From: Clostridia bacterium
GTDB lineage: Bacteria; Bacillota; Clostridia; Oscillospirales; Acutalibacteraceae
Length of the DNA: 38,049 nucleotides
Direction of reading: 5' to 3'
Assembly (NCBI GenBank): GCA_900767025.1
Contig: CAAFXS010000029.1
Span: forward strand, 1-38,049
The notes under the pieces were generated by a model that saw only the letters and a list, made by a program, of their open reading frames with translations, was not told the origin of the DNA and did not search any database. The position numbers and the translations under genes were made by a program. Numbering within the stretch: position 1 is the first letter of the stretch; each line of letters begins with the position of its first letter. Of this stretch, positions 7,345-15,986 are shown piece by piece.

Positions 7345-7949
7345 TATTCACCGTCCTCCGAAAGCACATCATTTAGTTCCTTTGATTCATCACCGTTTTC
7401 CTCGAACAAAGATGTCTGCGAGTCATCCTTATTATCGGCATTATCGGGCAAATCGGGCAAATCCTCAAGGCTGTTGAGAGAGAAGCAACGCAGGAACCTG
7501 TCGGTAGTTCCGTAAACCAACGGTCTGCCCGGTAAGTCAAGCCTGCCCTTTTCCTCAATAAGTCCCTTTTGAATAAGGTTTGAAATAGGACCGCTGCAGT
7601 CAACACCTCTTATCTGCTCGATAAATGAACGGGTAACGGTCTTGTTATAAGCAACAATCGCCAGCACCTCAAAAGCCGCCTGGCTGAGAGGTGTATTCTT
7701 TTTGATTTCAAGGAGTCCTCTAACCTCTTCGCTGTATTCCTCTCTTGTGCAAATCTGATACTTGCCGTCAACACGGATAAGCCTTAATCCGCCCTCACGC
7801 TCATCATACATTGCCTCAAGATGACCGAGAATTTTTATTACATTTTCAACATCAATGTCAAGCACCTCGGCAAGCTTTGCAGGCTCCACCGGGTCCCCTG
7901 CGGCAAAGAGCATAGCCTCCAGCGACGCTAATACCTTATTACTGTTCAA
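7344..7949 (-). CDS. scpB: Segregation and condensation protein B (ScpB)
   Basis: Winged-helix partner of ScpA and SMC in the bacterial condensin complex, which compacts and segregates the chromosome. The 201-residue product has two winged-helix modules (about 1-80 and 85-160), with the typical LSQAAFEVLAIVAYNKTVTR and RPLVYGTT segments. An acidic C-terminal tail rich in Asp/Glu/Ser follows. The start is a TTG at 7949, supported by GAGGT eight bases upstream, and overlaps the end of scpA by 11 bases. Its stop overlaps the DUF2953 start. Pairing with scpA makes the identification secure. Confidence 0.95.
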   Translation of the reverse strand: MNSNKVLASLEAMLFAAGDPVEPAKLAEVLDIDVENVIKILGHLEAMYDEREGGLRLIRVDGKYQICTREEYSEEVRGLLEIKKNTPLSQAAFEVLAIVAYNKTVTRSFIEQIRGVDCSGPISNLIQKGLIEEKGRLDLPGRPLVYGTTDRFLRCFSLNSLEDLPDLPDNADNKDDSQTSLFEENGDESKELNDVLSEDGE

Positions 7950-8661
7950 TATCGTTTACCTCATTTAATATTTCAACAGAGGGATTAGTCATTTCACCCT
8001 CGATTGCAATTTTTTTAGTTTTTGCCAGCTCAAGAATTGCAAGAAATGTTGCAACCATATCACTTTTTGTTTGTGCATCGCTGAAAAGTGACAGGAATTT
8101 AACCTTTTTATCCTTACGCAGCTTTTGCATAACCGACGACACCTTTGACGCAACTGCAACAAACTTTTTGGCAACAATAATCTTAAAGCTGTCAAGGGGC
8201 GGCGGCAGCTTTCTCCTGCCTCTGCCGGCGGCGCTGATATATGCGTTCAGCAGCTCCTCGCCCTCGTGAAAGCGTTCATAGGAATAATTAACATAGCCCT
8301 CACTTGCCGGACGGACAAAACGGTTAAAGCCCTCTGTTCTGTGGGAAAGCTCCTCTGCCATAATCTTGCAGTCACGGTATTCAATAAGCTCGCCTGTAAG
8401 CTCCTTTTTCAGTATTTCCGCCTCCTCATGCTTAGGCAAAAGGGAAACAGTTTTGATATAAATAAGCCTTGCCGCCATTTCAAGGAATTCACCGGCAACA
8501 TCAAAATCCTGCTCCTGCATTTGACGGACATAGTCAACATACTGATTAACAAGCTCAACAATAGGAATATCGTTAATATTAAGTTTATGCTTTGAAATCA
8601 GATGCAAAAGAAGGTCCATAGGCCCTTCAAACACATCAATTTTGTAATTAATTTTTTCCAT
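7939..8661 (-). CDS. scpA: Segregation and condensation protein A (ScpA)
   Basis: Kleisin subunit bridging the SMC heads in the condensin complex. The 240-residue protein begins with the conserved YKIDVFEGPMDLLLHLI segment that binds the SMC neck, has a variable helical middle, and ends in a winged-helix domain with VATFLAILELAK near residue 205. The ATG follows directly after the stop of the M50 protease gene, with GGTGG as a weak ribosome site. Overlap with scpB supports coupled synthesis of the two partners. Confidence 0.96.
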   Translation of the reverse strand: MEKINYKIDVFEGPMDLLLHLISKHKLNINDIPIVELVNQYVDYVRQMQEQDFDVAGEFLEMAARLIYIKTVSLLPKHEEAEILKKELTGELIEYRDCKIMAEELSHRTEGFNRFVRPASEGYVNYSYERFHEGEELLNAYISAAGRGRRKLPPPLDSFKIIVAKKFVAVASKVSSVMQKLRKDKKVKFLSLFSDAQTKSDMVATFLAILELAKTKKIAIEGEMTNPSVEILNEVNDIEQ

Positions 8662-9342
8662 TTAACCACCGAAAATCATACTTGGAATAAAAGAGATAAT
8701 TCTCATCATAAAGCCTGAAACTGCAGAAATAGCACCGCTCAGCGCACCTGTAAAGAGAAGGACCATCAGCACAATCATAATATATCTTTCATATTTCATA
8801 TAGCTGAAATATATTTTATCAGGCAGAACGGATGCCAAAATCTTTGAACCGTCAAGGGGCGGAATGGGAAACAGATTGAAAACCGCAAGAGTTACATTAA
8901 CAGATGCCGCATAATAGAAAAATGTTGAAACTGCCTGTAAGCCCACATTGTCACCGCTGATACTGTGAAGAAGATAAAAAATGAAAACAGAAACAAATCC
9001 CATAATCAAATTAGAAACAGGACCGGCAAGAGCAATAAGCGCCATATCCCTGCGTGGATGCTTGAGCCTTGCAGGATTAACGGGAACAGGCTTTGCGTAG
9101 CCGATACCGAAACAAATAATCATAATTGTTCCCAAAAGGTCAAGATGAGCAAAGGGATTAATTGTAAGTCTGCCTTGCATTCTTGCAGTATCATCACCGC
9201 ATTTGTCCGCAACAAGTCCGTGAGCAAGCTCGTGAACAGGCAGACAGCAGAAAACAACAAACAGTGAAGCGGCAAGCATTAAAACAAATCCCAAATAATC
9301 ACCGCTTCGCAAGCATTGCAGCATTACCAAATATTTAGCCAT
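8662..9342 (-). CDS. Site-2-protease family membrane zinc metalloprotease (M50, YwhC-like)
   Basis: Intramembrane or membrane-embedded metalloprotease of 226 residues. The zinc motif HELAH is at 37-41, inside the first hydrophobic region, and the third ligand is expected in PPLDGSK (Asp164). Several transmembrane helices (about 20-35, 68-82, 102-125, 145-160, 180-200) surround them. It has no CBS or PDZ domain, so it belongs with the short YwhC-type proteins rather than SpoIVFB or RseP. These lie next to scpAB in many Clostridia. The substrate is unknown. The gene abuts scpA and sits four bases after prmC. Confidence 0.9.
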   Translation of the reverse strand: MAKYLVMLQCLRSGDYLGFVLMLAASLFVVFCCLPVHELAHGLVADKCGDDTARMQGRLTINPFAHLDLLGTIMIICFGIGYAKPVPVNPARLKHPRRDMALIALAGPVSNLIMGFVSVFIFYLLHSISGDNVGLQAVSTFFYYAASVNVTLAVFNLFPIPPLDGSKILASVLPDKIYFSYMKYERYIMIVLMVLLFTGALSGAISAVSGFMMRIISFIPSMIFGG

Positions 9343-9346
9343 ATTA

Positions 9347-10168
9347 TCATTCCTTTAAACAAGCGGTAACAATCCTATCATTACCGTACATATCCTTAAT
9401 TACATTAATATTATCAAATTCAGTGAGTATATTCATAATATCCTCACACTGCTCGTTACCTATCTCAAGGAAAAGAACACCTGCGGGCAAAAGCCTTCTA
9501 CTCCAATTATCATTGATAATTCGATAAAAGTCAAGACCGTCTTTGCCTCCGTCAAGAGCCATTTTAGGTTCATACTGAACCTCCGTCTGTAAAGACGGTA
9601 TATCATCACTCTTGATATAAGGCGGATTTGAAACAATAAAATCAGCCGGCGGTAAATCTATTTCGTCATAAATATCAGCACAAATGACTTTGACATTTTT
9701 TACACCCTCTGCATTTTTCATCAGATAAAACAGAGCATCAGGACTTTTTTCAACAAGATACACAACTGCATCAGGACAAGCCTTTGCAATGCTTATACCG
9801 ATACAGCCTGAGCCTGAGCACAAATCATATACAGTGCATTTTCCGGCAGACTTGATTTTCTTCACTGCCAAATCCACAAGCTCCTCGGTTTCGGGTCTCG
9901 GAATTAAAACACCCCTGCCAACATAAAATTCACTTTCGTAAAAATCCCATTTGCCGATAACATACTGCAGCGGCTCACCGCTTTTTACCCTCCAAAGCAA
10001 ATCGGCAAAGCGTTTCATTATAATATCGTCATCATGGTGCTGTTGAAATTCGCTGTTCTTTATTCCGTCAAGATGACACACAAGGCACAGAGATTTAAAC
10101 TCTGCCTCCTCAACACCGTTGCAGGACAGGAAATAGACCCCGTAATCATATGCTTCCTTTAAGGTCAT
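9347..10168 (-). CDS. prmC: Peptide chain release factor N5-glutamine methyltransferase (PrmC)
   Basis: SAM-dependent methyltransferase that modifies the glutamine of the GGQ motif in release factors RF1/RF2 and so aids translation termination. The 273-residue product has an N-terminal helical substrate-binding region (1-85), then RPETEEL (91-97), the SAM-binding loop DLCSGSGCIGI (115-125) and the catalytic NPPY at 181-184. All are standard for PrmC/HemK. Its ATG overlaps the DUF1385 stop codon by four bases. The prmC-DUF1385 pairing is common in Firmicutes. Confidence 0.96.
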   Translation of the reverse strand: MTLKEAYDYGVYFLSCNGVEEAEFKSLCLVCHLDGIKNSEFQQHHDDDIIMKRFADLLWRVKSGEPLQYVIGKWDFYESEFYVGRGVLIPRPETEELVDLAVKKIKSAGKCTVYDLCSGSGCIGISIAKACPDAVVYLVEKSPDALFYLMKNAEGVKNVKVICADIYDEIDLPPADFIVSNPPYIKSDDIPSLQTEVQYEPKMALDGGKDGLDFYRIINDNWSRRLLPAGVLFLEIGNEQCEDIMNILTEFDNINVIKDMYGNDRIVTACLKE

Positions 10169-11136
10169 TTTATTTCATCATCCTCCGGATTATCGGTAAT
10201 TACAGCCTTTAGTGCCTCAATACCAACCTCAATTATATCATCGGTAGGCTCTTTTGTGGTAAGCCTCTGCATCCACAAGCCCGGGGCTGAAAGAATTTTA
10301 ACAAAAAGATTATCGTGTCTGCCTGCATACTTGATAAATTCATAACCAAGTCCCATAACAATAGGTATAAATGCAATTTTTAAAAGCATCCAAAGCACTC
10401 TTATTTGTGCAATACCCGGGAAAATTTTTGACAGAATTGTGCTTAAAACAATGCTCAAAATAAGCATTACAAATATAAATGATGTACCGCACCTGGGATG
10501 AAAACGGCAACACTTTTTAACATTCTCAACGGTAAGCTCCATACCTGCCTCGTAGCAGGCAATGGATTTATGCTCTGCGCCGTGGTACATAAAGGTTCTC
10601 CTAATATCCTTCATACGACTGACAAGAGCTATATAAATGACAAAAATAGCCATTTTCATAACTCCTTCAATCGTACCCTGCCAGGGCGTGAGAGAGCCGT
10701 CAGTCCACACATTAAGCCTGTTGAAAACAAGCACAGGCAAATAAAAGAAAATAAGAAAAGCAAGTCCAAAGCCGAGTATTGTGGCAATGAACATAATTAT
10801 ATCCATAAATTTATCGCCAAGCTTATCGGTCAGCCATTTTTCAAATTTATTCATTTCGGTATCGCTGATATCCTCCATACCCGATGCCTCGGCGGAATAC
10901 ATAAGCATTTTATATCCAAGCACCATTGACTCAAAAAATCCCACAATGCCGCGGATAATGGGCAAACCGAAAAATTTATTTTTATCTCTTATATGCTTAA
11001 CCTGGTGCTCTTCAACCAGAATTTCACCGTTTTCTTTCCTAACGGCTGTTGCAACACCTTTGGGTCCCTGCATCATAATACCCTCAATAAGAGCCTGACC
11101 TCCAACCGAGGTTTTATGTATTTTTTTACTTTCCAT
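10165..11136 (-). CDS. DUF1385 family membrane protein
   Basis: A 323-residue membrane protein with the family's opening signature VGGQALIEGIMMQGP (about 11-25). Hydrophobic helices lie at about 110-135, 160-180, 225-250 and 255-275, and RFHPRCGTSF near 210 is another conserved family motif. The YHGAEHKSIACYE segment carries conserved histidines that could bind metal. Biochemical function is unknown. It overlaps prmC by four bases and lies three bases after the histidine kinase gene, so it is part of the long operon. Confidence 0.88.
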   Translation of the reverse strand: MESKKIHKTSVGGQALIEGIMMQGPKGVATAVRKENGEILVEEHQVKHIRDKNKFFGLPIIRGIVGFFESMVLGYKMLMYSAEASGMEDISDTEMNKFEKWLTDKLGDKFMDIIMFIATILGFGLAFLIFFYLPVLVFNRLNVWTDGSLTPWQGTIEGVMKMAIFVIYIALVSRMKDIRRTFMYHGAEHKSIACYEAGMELTVENVKKCCRFHPRCGTSFIFVMLILSIVLSTILSKIFPGIAQIRVLWMLLKIAFIPIVMGLGYEFIKYAGRHDNLFVKILSAPGLWMQRLTTKEPTDDIIEVGIEALKAVITDNPEDDEIK

Positions 11137-11139
11137 ATA

Positions 11140-12672
11140 TCAGCCTTTCATCTCCATACCCTCATTAATTTCCTTATCGTCTGCGGCGTATGCCATATCC
11201 TGAAGCTCGTTATCCGAGGGTATATTTTCAACCGGTAGGTAAATTGTAACAAGGGTTCCCTTGCCTTCCTGGCTGTCAATCTCAAGCTTTCCGCCGTGAA
11301 GATTGACAATTTCATTCGTTACGGCAAGTCCTATGCCCGAACCTCGCACGGAAACATTCGCTTTGTAAAACTTTTCTTTAACATGTGGCAAATCCTCTTT
11401 ACTGATACCGCAGCCCTGGTCGGCAATAGCGATACTGATAAAGTTTTTACCCTCAAGCTTAATGAACTGTGCTTTAACAAAAATTTTGCTTGGTGCTCTT
11501 GAATATTTAAGTGCATTATCAAGAATATTCATAAACACCTGCTTGAGCCTGTTGGCGTCAGCATCGGCAATTGCAGGAACCTCGGGTATACTGTATTTAA
11601 CCTCAATCCCCTCACGCATTGCACGCTCGCGGAATGTAAACACAGTTTCGTCAAGCTCGGCAAAAATATCGGTTTTGGCAAGCTTTAAATTCATTCTTCC
11701 GCTTTGAAGCCTTGAAAAATCCAGCAGCTCCTCGACAAATCCCTCAAGCCTGCCTGCCTCTTTAACGATTACCTGCAAGCCTTTTCTTGTAAGATCGTCA
11801 ACATTCTCATCAGCGCCTATGGTTAAGGTTTCACCCCAGCCCTTGATTGATGTCAGCGGAGTTCTAAGCTCATGTGAAATAGTGGAAATGAAATCGTTTT
11901 TCATTTTATCGGTAGTGGATATCTCCTCTGCCATTGAGTTAATAGAGTCGCAAAGATTACCGATTTCATCATTATATTTCTTTTCTATTCGAACGGAATA
12001 GTCGCCTTGTGATATCTTTTTCGTAGTTTCGTTAATTTCCTGAACAGGAATGATAATTGATCGTATAAAAAACAGGTTAGAAAAAATTATAATTGCAAAA
12101 ACCACAAGCAGTCCCAAAATAATGAAAAATATCATTTTGTAAAGCTGTTTATCAACCTGCTCAAGTGACGCCATAACACGCACTGCACCGGCAATATTGC
12201 CCCTTGGGTCATTGATGATACGGCTGATTGCCATTACCTTTTCACCGCTGTCAAGCTTGCCGATAAATTTCCCTGAGCCACTGCTGTCCGCCATTGCCTG
12301 ATTGTAATCCGGCATATCCTGTTTTTCAACCGCAAAGCCGCTTGAAGAAAGAATTACCTGTCCGTCACTATCAATAATCCATGTAGTTGTTTTGTCTTTA
12401 TAACTGTAACTATCTATAAAATCAGCGGCAGACTGCTCAAGAGAGGTGCCTGCCTCAAGATTTGCACTGAAATAGCTAACCGCAGAGGTTGACGCACCTG
12501 ACCTTAAAATACTTTCAACATTTGAATAATACTGTGACTTAATTGCAGAAACAGAAATGATAAAAACAATAATGAAAAACACGGCAATAACACCGAGAAT
12601 GTTAATTATCCATCTCAGTGTAATACCCTTTATTTCAGGAATATGCAGTTTTTTAAGTGTTATTTTTTTCAT
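11140..12672 (-). CDS. Membrane sensor histidine kinase (HAMP-HisKA-HATPase)
   Basis: A 510-residue two-component sensor. Layout: transmembrane helix 1 (about 20-44), an extracytoplasmic sensing domain of Cache/PAS-like size (45-178), transmembrane helix 2 (about 180-205), HAMP (205-258), and a HisKA dimerisation domain with SHELRTPL (His267 as phosphoacceptor). A HATPase domain follows with NILDNALKYS (N box), ADQGCGIS (G1) and GSGIGLAV (G2). It phosphorylates the OmpR-type regulator encoded 20 bases upstream. An extracellular lipoprotein with VCBS-like motifs begins the same gene run and may act on the sensing domain, but that is inference. A WalK-like wall-stress role is possible; there is no internal PAS domain, so it is not a canonical WalK. 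Confidence 0.92.
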   Translation of the reverse strand: MKKITLKKLHIPEIKGITLRWIINILGVIAVFFIIVFIISVSAIKSQYYSNVESILRSGASTSAVSYFSANLEAGTSLEQSAADFIDSYSYKDKTTTWIIDSDGQVILSSSGFAVEKQDMPDYNQAMADSSGSGKFIGKLDSGEKVMAISRIINDPRGNIAGAVRVMASLEQVDKQLYKMIFFIILGLLVVFAIIIFSNLFFIRSIIIPVQEINETTKKISQGDYSVRIEKKYNDEIGNLCDSINSMAEEISTTDKMKNDFISTISHELRTPLTSIKGWGETLTIGADENVDDLTRKGLQVIVKEAGRLEGFVEELLDFSRLQSGRMNLKLAKTDIFAELDETVFTFRERAMREGIEVKYSIPEVPAIADADANRLKQVFMNILDNALKYSRAPSKIFVKAQFIKLEGKNFISIAIADQGCGISKEDLPHVKEKFYKANVSVRGSGIGLAVTNEIVNLHGGKLEIDSQEGKGTLVTIYLPVENIPSDNELQDMAYAADDKEINEGMEMKG

Positions 12673-12691
12673 TACTGCCCTGCCGAAAATT

Positions 12692-13405
12692 TTAGTGATT
12701 ATCTGTTATCCATTTATAGCCAAGTCCCCAAATAGTTACAAGTCTTGTGGGGTTTGAGGGATTTTCCTCAATTTTCATTCTTAAACGCCTTATGTTAACA
12801 TCCACAATCTTTTCATCGCCGAAATAGTTAGCGCCCCATACTGTTTTAAGAATTTCATTTCTTGAAAGAGCGGCGTTTGGATTTTTAAAGAAATGCTCGA
12901 TAATTTGAAATTCAACCTGAGTAAGCTCAATGAACTCGTTGTTTTTTGACAGAGTTCTGTTTCTTAAATTAAGCTCAAATTCATCAAGAACAATACTGTC
13001 CCCTGTGGTATCATTCTTCCTAAAGCCTCTTGTCATTTCAACTCTTCTGTAAACAGCGTCAACCCTTGCCATTAGCTCGCTTGGTGAAAAGGGCTTGGTT
13101 ACATAATCGTCTGCACCGAACAAAAGGCCCGTTACCTTGTCCATTTCCTGTGTTTTAGCACTGAGCATAATAATTCCCAAATCAGAGGAACGCTTGCGAA
13201 GCTCCTTGCAGACGGTAAGCCCGTCAACCTCCGGCATCATAATATCTAAAATTGCCACATCGTAGCTGCTTTCATTTTTTGAAAACTTTTCAAGTGCAAC
13301 AGCTCCATTTTCAGCCTGGTCAACCTCGTAACCGCTTCTGGTGAGATTTATTACAATAAATTCTCTAATTGATTCTTCATCTTCGGCAACTAAAACCTTT
13401 TTCAT
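12692..13405 (-). CDS. OmpR/PhoB-family response regulator
   Basis: A 237-residue transcription regulator. The receiver domain (1-120) has the acidic pair Glu8/Asp9, phosphoacceptor Asp54 in LDIMMPE, and the switch lysine in KPFSPSEL. A linker leads to a C-terminal winged-helix DNA-binding domain (about 140-235) with IVDVNIRRLRMKI as the recognition helix region. GAGGAGG precedes the ATG, and the upstream lipoprotein stop codon TGA overlaps the edge of that ribosome site, so the pair is coupled. It is the cognate partner of the kinase encoded next. Target genes cannot be read from the window. Confidence 0.95.
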   Translation of the reverse strand: MKKVLVAEDEESIREFIVINLTRSGYEVDQAENGAVALEKFSKNESSYDVAILDIMMPEVDGLTVCKELRKRSSDLGIIMLSAKTQEMDKVTGLLFGADDYVTKPFSPSELMARVDAVYRRVEMTRGFRKNDTTGDSIVLDEFELNLRNRTLSKNNEFIELTQVEFQIIEHFFKNPNAALSRNEILKTVWGANYFGDEKIVDVNIRRLRMKIEENPSNPTRLVTIWGLGYKWITDNH

Positions 13406-13417
13406 TACAATTCCTCC

Positions 13418-14710
13418 TCAGTATGTTCTGATACTGTTTTTTATGTCGTCAATTGAAATTTTAACTGCGGACTTCCCGTTAACCTTGGCAAGATAAGCAA
13501 AACCCGAGTCGCTGTATATTTCCGTATAATCAGCAAATTTACTGCTGTCATAACCCGATTTAATAACGGTAAGGATTTTAAACACCTCTTCATTACCATT
13601 TTTAGCCGTCAGCTCTCTTAAATCCGAGCTGTAACTGAATTTCAGCTTTGAAAACGCCTCGTCATTAAGCACAAGGAGATAACAGTCCTTTTCACAGGCA
13701 ATTGAATAGGTGTTATGGTTAAGCACGGTGTTGGCATAGCTTACCCAGTTTTGAGCGGTAATTTCCTCAGGTAAAGACGAAACTGACCTGTCAAGAGGTA
13801 TTTCAATTTCACCGTCGCCGTCAATATCCCTTGAATTAATCATATTACTGCGGGTAGTATCCTTTGTTCTGCCTGTTGAATAGCTGTAAAAGGGTGATAT
13901 TACCGAATCATAATAGTCCGACCAGTACAACAACTCCGTTACCATTGAGCCTCCGTTGGAGCGCACCGCGTCGGCATAAATGCTTATGCCCTCGTCGGTT
14001 TCACCGCAGACAATATTATCAAAGGAGATAATTGAGCTGTCAAGCTTTGTTTCGCCGATAAGCCTTTTCTTACCCGACGAGAAAGAGTAAAGCTCTGCCT
14101 TGGGAGAAACGGAAACACTGCCTGTTGTGAAGGCCAAAACCTCATTGACACCGTCACCGCTTATATCTGCACAAACAAAATCACTGCTGCTGACTGAATT
14201 ATCCAAAAGCTGAATTGAATAATCAGCATCCTTACCGTTTTGCTTATACACACAAAGATTTGAAGCAGTTGACCTGGAAATAACGCTCCAGCAAACGATT
14301 ATTTCAACAATACCATCATTATTCAAATCACAAAATTCAACGCTGTTAACATCAGTACCCTCACCGATAATACTTTCAACTACCTTCCAGCCGTTACCGT
14401 TCTTTTTCAGCAAAGCCATTTCAACAGTTGACAGCTTGTCCGCAGGCTCATAAAAAGCCACCGCCTCGTCATTACCGTCGCCGCTTAAATCATAGCGAAT
14501 AAATGAGGTGGTATACCGACCGGATAAAGGAACCTTAACTGAATATCCGCTTTTACAGTATTCATCAACCGCCGCAAGAATGCCTGCATCGTCACCGCTT
14601 GGTGAGACAGGTGTAATTAAATCGTCTATGGAAGAAATGCGCAGACTGCTGCATCCGGAGAGCAAAAAACATATTACAAGAACAGGTATAAGAATTTTAA
14701 TTTTTTTTAT
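13418..14710 (-). CDS. Lipoprotein with repeated VCBS/FG-GAP-like motifs, non-canonical start
   Basis: A cell-surface lipoprotein of about 430 residues. The N-terminus reads as a charged KKIK segment, a hydrophobic stretch and the lipobox LLSGC, with the lipidated cysteine near residue 20. At least four copies of an Asp-rich calcium-loop motif follow (LSGDGND, LNNDGIVE, ISGDGVNE, IDGDGEIE), typical of VCBS/FG-GAP beta-propeller blades. No ATG, GTG or TTG lies in frame between the perfect AGGAGG at 14724-14719 and the lipobox. The best candidates are ATA at 14710 (spacing eight) or ATT at 14713 (spacing five). A TTG at 14665 would delete the signal peptide. It is the first gene of the twelve-gene run and precedes the two-component pair. 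Function is unknown; sensing or binding at the wall is plausible. Confidence 0.8.
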   Translation of the reverse strand: MKKIKILIPVLVICFLLSGCSSLRISSIDDLITPVSPSGDDAGILAAVDEYCKSGYSVKVPLSGRYTTSFIRYDLSGDGNDEAVAFYEPADKLSTVEMALLKKNGNGWKVVESIIGEGTDVNSVEFCDLNNDGIVEIIVCWSVISRSTASNLCVYKQNGKDADYSIQLLDNSVSSSDFVCADISGDGVNEVLAFTTGSVSVSPKAELYSFSSGKKRLIGETKLDSSIISFDNIVCGETDEGISIYADAVRSNGGSMVTELLYWSDYYDSVISPFYSYSTGRTKDTTRSNMINSRDIDGDGEIEIPLDRSVSSLPEEITAQNWVSYANTVLNHNTYSIACEKDCYLLVLNDEAFSKLKFSYSSDLRELTAKNGNEEVFKILTVIKSGYDSSKFADYTEIYSDSGFAYLAKVNGKSAVKISIDDIKNSIRTY

Positions 14711-14724
14711 AATTGCTCCCTCCT
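14708..14724 (-). promoter_or_regulatory. Shine-Dalgarno that decides the lipoprotein start
   Basis: AGGAGG occupies 14724-14719 on the minus strand. The in-frame codons behind it are GCA, ATT (14713), ATA (14710), AAA and AAA. The sequence would be a textbook lipoprotein start if the ATA were ATG. Either a rare start codon is used or a single G-to-A change has weakened the gene. Confidence 0.7.
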
Positions 14725-14753
14725 TTTTGCAAGCATATTAACACATTTACACT

Positions 14754-14759
14754 ATTATA
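14754..14759 (-). promoter_or_regulatory. Candidate -10 element for the twelve-gene run
   Basis: A perfect TATAAT lies at 14759-14754 on the minus strand, about 45 bases before the lipoprotein start. The -35 region is poor (TTTATT at 17-base spacing), so an activator or a different start may be involved. It is the only promoter-like site seen upstream of this run. Confidence 0.4.
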
Positions 14760-14824
14760 ACAGAAATTTATAATAAAATAAACAGTTATCTTAAAATAAT
14801 TACAATAAAATTACATAAAAATTA

Positions 14825-14845
14825 AGACCGCATTGAAAGCGGTCT
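14825..14845 (-). terminator. Terminator after the DUF2804 gene
   Basis: AGACCGC at 14825-14831 pairs with GCGGTCT at 14839-14845 around a seven-base loop. On the minus strand the tail is TAATTTTT. It begins a few bases after the DUF2804 stop codon. T-rich sequence on the other side means it could also work on the plus strand. Confidence 0.75.
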
Positions 14846-14852
14846 AATTTTT

Positions 14853-15884
14853 TTAATATTTGTTATGTACTTTTTCGGCAAAGCAAAGGAAATCCCTGAA
14901 CTCAATAACCCTTCCGTCATCAAGAACCGCCTTTCCGCTCATTTTACCGAACACCTGATGCTGATCGGTAACAATAATATTTGCAACGCTTGTGAAATCA
15001 TTTCTGTCAATAATAGGCTCAAACTCGGTTTCAAACCGACCGTCCGATGATTTGAAGCTCCATCTGTCAGTATAGCTGTCGCCGATATTAAAAATAATAT
15101 CATCAAATTTATGTGCTTTACCGTCATAGAAAATAACATTTTCACTGGCGGCAGATGTGTCACCAAAGCCGTAGCCTATATTAAATCCAAAACGGTGACC
15201 GTCAACAATACCCGAGCCGGAGCCCCAGTACCAAACATTATCATAGGTCCAGACTCCCCTGCCCCAGTCAAGAACACCGAAATCACTCTCCGGTGAAAAA
15301 TCATAGGCTTTGCAGTCATACTCAACTCTGCCGGCGGCAGGCATACAGTTAATTTTTTGATTATAATAAAAAGCCTGAGGGTCCTCTGCCCAGGGTGTGG
15401 CAATAACCATTGTATCGTCCTGTGGGTTATTGTCCAGAACGAGATTGATTTTTAATCCCTTACCACTGTCAAAGGACGGGAAATCACAGCGAATATACCT
15501 TTTGTTATCCTTGACCTTGTAGTCAATGCCAAGCTTTTTATTTCTGACCTTAACATCTCCTGTTACCGATGTTGAGGGCATATTCAGCTTGCCCATAGGA
15601 AAAGGTGCAAGCACAGCCTGAGTGTTTTCAAAGGGAACGGAAAAGTCGATAAAGGTAACGCTTTCCATTTCCAGATATCCCAAGTCGGACACAGTGAGAC
15701 ACACGGCAATGTTATGCTTATGGGAAATAATGCAGTAGTAATCCCACTCTTTTATTCTCGTTTTCCTTTTCTTAATCTGTGCTCTGTCGTACTGCCACAC
15801 AAGCTTTCTGCTCCAGCCCGGCTCACGGAGTGTACCGTCAGCATTAAGCAATGGCTGAACATTTTTAACCTCGTTATTTCTCAT
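14853..15884 (-). CDS. DUF2804 domain-containing protein
   Basis: A 343-residue protein that matches the DUF2804 family along its length. It opens with an LREPGWSRKLVW-type segment and has many Trp/Tyr/Asp-rich beta strands such as LDWGRGVWTYDNVWYWGSGSG near 205-225. No signal peptide or membrane helix is seen, so it is probably cytoplasmic. The fold resembles lipocalin/hydratase-like beta barrels, but no enzymatic function is established. It is a single-gene unit, with a GGGGGG-type ribosome site before the ATG, its own candidate extended -10 promoter and a terminator. Confidence 0.85.
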   Translation of the reverse strand: MRNNEVKNVQPLLNADGTLREPGWSRKLVWQYDRAQIKKRKTRIKEWDYYCIISHKHNIAVCLTVSDLGYLEMESVTFIDFSVPFENTQAVLAPFPMGKLNMPSTSVTGDVKVRNKKLGIDYKVKDNKRYIRCDFPSFDSGKGLKINLVLDNNPQDDTMVIATPWAEDPQAFYYNQKINCMPAAGRVEYDCKAYDFSPESDFGVLDWGRGVWTYDNVWYWGSGSGIVDGHRFGFNIGYGFGDTSAASENVIFYDGKAHKFDDIIFNIGDSYTDRWSFKSSDGRFETEFEPIIDRNDFTSVANIIVTDQHQVFGKMSGKAVLDDGRVIEFRDFLCFAEKVHNKY

Positions 15885-15913
15885 AAAATTCCCCCCGAAT
15901 TTTCTATATTATC

Positions 15914-15922
15914 ATTGTAGCA
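15914..15922 (-). promoter_or_regulatory. Extended -10 promoter candidate for the DUF2804 gene
   Basis: TGCTACAAT on the minus strand (15922-15914) fits an extended -10 (TGnTATAAT with one mismatch). The upstream -35 (TTGTAT at 17-base spacing) is weak. It sits between the uraA terminator and the gene's ATG, with a leader of about 25 bases. Confidence 0.45.
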
Positions 15923-15943
15923 CAGAATATGGAAAAATACAAC

Positions 15944-15971
15944 AAAAAACGGACACCAAAGGGTGTCCGTT
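15944..15971 (-). terminator. Terminator after uraA
   Basis: AACGGACACC at 15948-15957 pairs perfectly with GGTGTCCGTT at 15962-15971 around a four-base loop. Six T follow on the minus strand. It lies 15 bases past the uraA stop codon. Confidence 0.9.
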
Positions 15972-15986
15972 AAATGATATTGCAGA

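Noticed and set aside
8662..9342. M50 protease as SpoIVFB, the pro-sigma-K protease
   Set aside because: It lacks the C-terminal CBS domain and has the short YwhC-type layout, so it was not assigned to sigma-K processing.
14665..14665. TTG at 14665 as the start of the lipoprotein gene
   Set aside because: It would leave only four residues before the lipobox cysteine and removes the signal peptide, and no ribosome site is at the right distance.
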